Source of the DNA: Leptospira sanjuanensis
GTDB taxonomy: Bacteria > Spirochaetota > Leptospiria > Leptospirales > Leptospiraceae
Assembly: GCF_022267325.1 (NCBI RefSeq)
Contig: NZ_JAIZBG010000001.1
Coordinates: forward strand, 1,492,001-1,556,000
Direction of reading: 5' to 3'
Length of the DNA: 64,000 nucleotides
This document shows, one piece after another, positions 61,525 through 64,000 of this stretch. The number at the start of each line of letters is the position of its first letter. Position 1 is the first letter of the stretch. Both the position numbers and the translations under genes were made by a program. The notes below the pieces were generated by a model that saw only the letters and a list, made by a program, of their open reading frames with translations, searched no databases and had not been told where the DNA came from.

Positions 61525-63009
61525 ATGAATCTCAACGATAAGAATTCCGGTCCTTCGATCCTCATCGTGGACGACGAATGGCTGATTGCGTTCAACCTTC
61601 AAGTTTCTCTTCAAAAGCTGGGCTATCTGATCGCGGGCACCGCAAGGACCGCGGACGAGGCTTTGGAACTCGCGGAACGAACGAAACCCGATTTGATTCT
61701 GATGGATATCCGGATCGAAGGCGAACTGGACGGGATTCAAGCCGCGGAACGAATCCAGAAACGAATGGACGTTCCTGTCATTTTTATGACCGCGTTTGCG
61801 GACGAGGAAACGTTCAATCGAGCTGTGGACAAGGCCTCCCTATTCGGCTATATCTCCAAACCCTTCCAGCCCCAGGCTCTCAAAAACTCCATCGAAATCG
61901 CGCTCAAACAACAGCAAAGGTTCGGAAAGGCAAGGGAAGAAGGAAAAGAATTCCGGGACGTAATCCAAAACATCGGAGAAGGGGCGATCTCTCTCGACCG
62001 GGAAGGAAAAATTTTATTTATGAACCGGACCGCGGAGGCTCTGACCGGCTGGTCTCTTGCGGACGTGCAGGGCGAAAGCGGCGATAAGGTCTTGAGTCTT
62101 TCGACCGACGACGGAGAAAATCTCCGCACAAAAATCGGAGGAATCAAACCCGATCACGTAAAATACATTCCTTCTCTTTTAACGCGGAAGAACGGAAGTC
62201 GGATTCAAGTCGCGTTTCGGGTTTCACCGGTTCGGGACGAGGAAGGAGACATTGCGGGTTCCATCATTACTCTTTCGGAACTTTCCTCTCTTTCCGTTTC
62301 CGAGAAAGAGATTTCCGAAATGGAAAAAGTCATTCAATCCGAACGGAGACTCGATTCGATCCAGAAACTCGCGGCGGGCCTCGCGCACGAAATCAACAAT
62401 CCTCTGATGGGAATCATCAACTACGGACATATCATCCGAAATCACAAAGGCGGGGACGCGGACACGAAGAATTACGCGAGGCTCGTCATCGAACAAGGGG
62501 AAAGAATCGCGGCGATCATCCGCAATCTCTTGTTATTCTCCCGAAAAGACCCGGAACAACCGGTGCAAACGAACGTAAAACAACTCGTGGGTTCCGTGGA
62601 AGGAATGATCTCCGAGATGCTCAAGTCTCAAGAGATCCAATTGGAAAAACAAATACCGGAGGACTTGGAAGTTTTGCTCCGACCGAATCAGATCCGAGAA
62701 GTCCTTTACAACATTCTGTATTACTATTCCGAAAATCAAAAAAAGGCTCTGATCCATCTCAAAGCCGCCGTGGACAACGGAGACGGCGAACCTTCCACGT
62801 TAAAGGTTTTGGTTTCGGGAAAACTCGGTGTGGATCTCAACTTCAGCGAAGAAAGCCGCTTTGAACCGTTCGAAAACTTTCGTTCCAACGACGCTCGAAT
62901 CGGGATGGGACTTTCGGTTTGTTACGGGATTCTTCAGGCGAACCGGGGACAACTTCTTCTCAAAAAATCCGATGCCGGTTGGGATTTTATCATTCAAGTT
63001 CCGGTTTAA
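61525..63009 (+). CDS. response regulator - PAS - histidine kinase hybrid with degenerate ATPase region
   Basis: 494 residues. Receiver domain at 10-125 with DD at 16-17, phosphoacceptor Asp61 ([10 protein letters not shown]), Thr in FMTAFAD and Lys in [11 protein letters not shown] domain about 140-260 ([29 protein letters not shown]). HisKA H-box [12 protein letters not shown] with His288. HATPase region from about 365: the N-box reads [14 protein letters not shown], without the usual NxxxNA, and no DxGxG box is visible, but [11 protein letters not shown] near the end is intact. ATP binding may therefore be weak or lost. No membrane helix, so a cytoplasmic sensor. Single gene. Confidence 0.88.
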   Translation: MNLNDKNSGPSILIVDDEWLIAFNLQVSLQKLGYLIAGTARTADEALELAERTKPDLILMDIRIEGELDGIQAAERIQKRMDVPVIFMTAFADEETFNRAVDKASLFGYISKPFQPQALKNSIEIALKQQQRFGKAREEGKEFRDVIQNIGEGAISLDREGKILFMNRTAEALTGWSLADVQGESGDKVLSLSTDDGENLRTKIGGIKPDHVKYIPSLLTRKNGSRIQVAFRVSPVRDEEGDIAGSIITLSELSSLSVSEKEISEMEKVIQSERRLDSIQKLAAGLAHEINNPLMGIINYGHIIRNHKGGDADTKNYARLVIEQGERIAAIIRNLLLFSRKDPEQPVQTNVKQLVGSVEGMISEMLKSQEIQLEKQIPEDLEVLLRPNQIREVLYNILYYYSENQKKALIHLKAAVDNGDGEPSTLKVLVSGKLGVDLNFSEESRFEPFENFRSNDARIGMGLSVCYGILQANRGQLLLKKSDAGWDFIIQVPV

Positions 63010-63116
63010 GGGAGAATTTCGATTCTTCCCCGAAACGAAATCGCACGGAGCGGGGGCTCAATTTAACCGTTGGCGTTCGCATTTTGCGACTGAAAATCGA
63101 TGGAAAAACCAAGTGC

Positions 63117-64000
<884 letters not shown>

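Overview
The window is a spirochaete chromosome segment, almost certainly Leptospira. Supporting features are spirochaete-style lipoboxes (LLSNC, FFANC, LYLNC), the housekeeping gene set, many Leptospira-type outer-membrane and lipoproteins, and a SpvB/RHS locus. Base composition looks to be in the mid-40s % GC by eye, higher than L. interrogans, so another species of the pathogen clade is plausible. That species-level guess is weak. Layout from left to right: 0-7.2 kb is a peptide-ligase/transglutaminase cluster (alpha-E, DUF2126, circularly permuted ATP-grasp, transglutaminase). 7.2-14.5 kb holds a small membrane protein, a GNAT enzyme, glycyl-tRNA synthetase, a polytopic protein with a TonB-type C-terminus, a PrsW-like protease, PrmA and an adenosine-kinase-like PfkB enzyme. 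14.5-14.94 kb is a gene-free stretch of hairpins and a 64-bp direct repeat. 14.9-22.9 kb encodes a lipoprotein, a beta-barrel, TruA, a DUF2225 protein, a secreted protein, an acyltransferase and biotin carboxylase plus biotin carrier. 23-26.3 kb carries cell-envelope proteins of unknown role. || The accessory core is 26.6-43.1 kb. A 2,374-residue SpvB/VCBS/RHS protein is followed by three 5'-truncated RHS copies. Behind the two copies that keep their 3' end lie AT-rich variable tails and small cysteine-containing lipoproteins. Each truncated copy starts exactly at the 3' border of a structured element of up to 195 bp, which contains a 13-bp perfect stem and a second hairpin with compensatory base changes; the element also supplies an in-frame ATG. 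A complete IS66-family element cuts the third RHS copy and appears to have removed its tail. The layout resembles a main RHS gene with downstream displaced cassettes, as in polymorphic-toxin loci, but the tails and small lipoproteins match no toxin or immunity family I recognise. The first RHS gene also contains an exact Illumina P7 adapter sequence, so the assembly is wrong at that point. || 43.2-47.3 kb encodes two paralogous Omp85-like barrels around a DUF1566 lipoprotein. 47.5-64 kb returns to core functions: NadB, a CtpA-type protease, PdxJ, a histone-like zinc-ribbon protein, MiaA-Hfq, an SPFH-like protein, mannose-1-phosphate guanylyltransferase, a 30-residue mS38/COX24-like protein, CheW, a CBS protein, a response-regulator/histidine-kinase hybrid and a class I aldolase cut by the window end. 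I saw no rRNA, tRNA, CRISPR array, phage module or replication origin.
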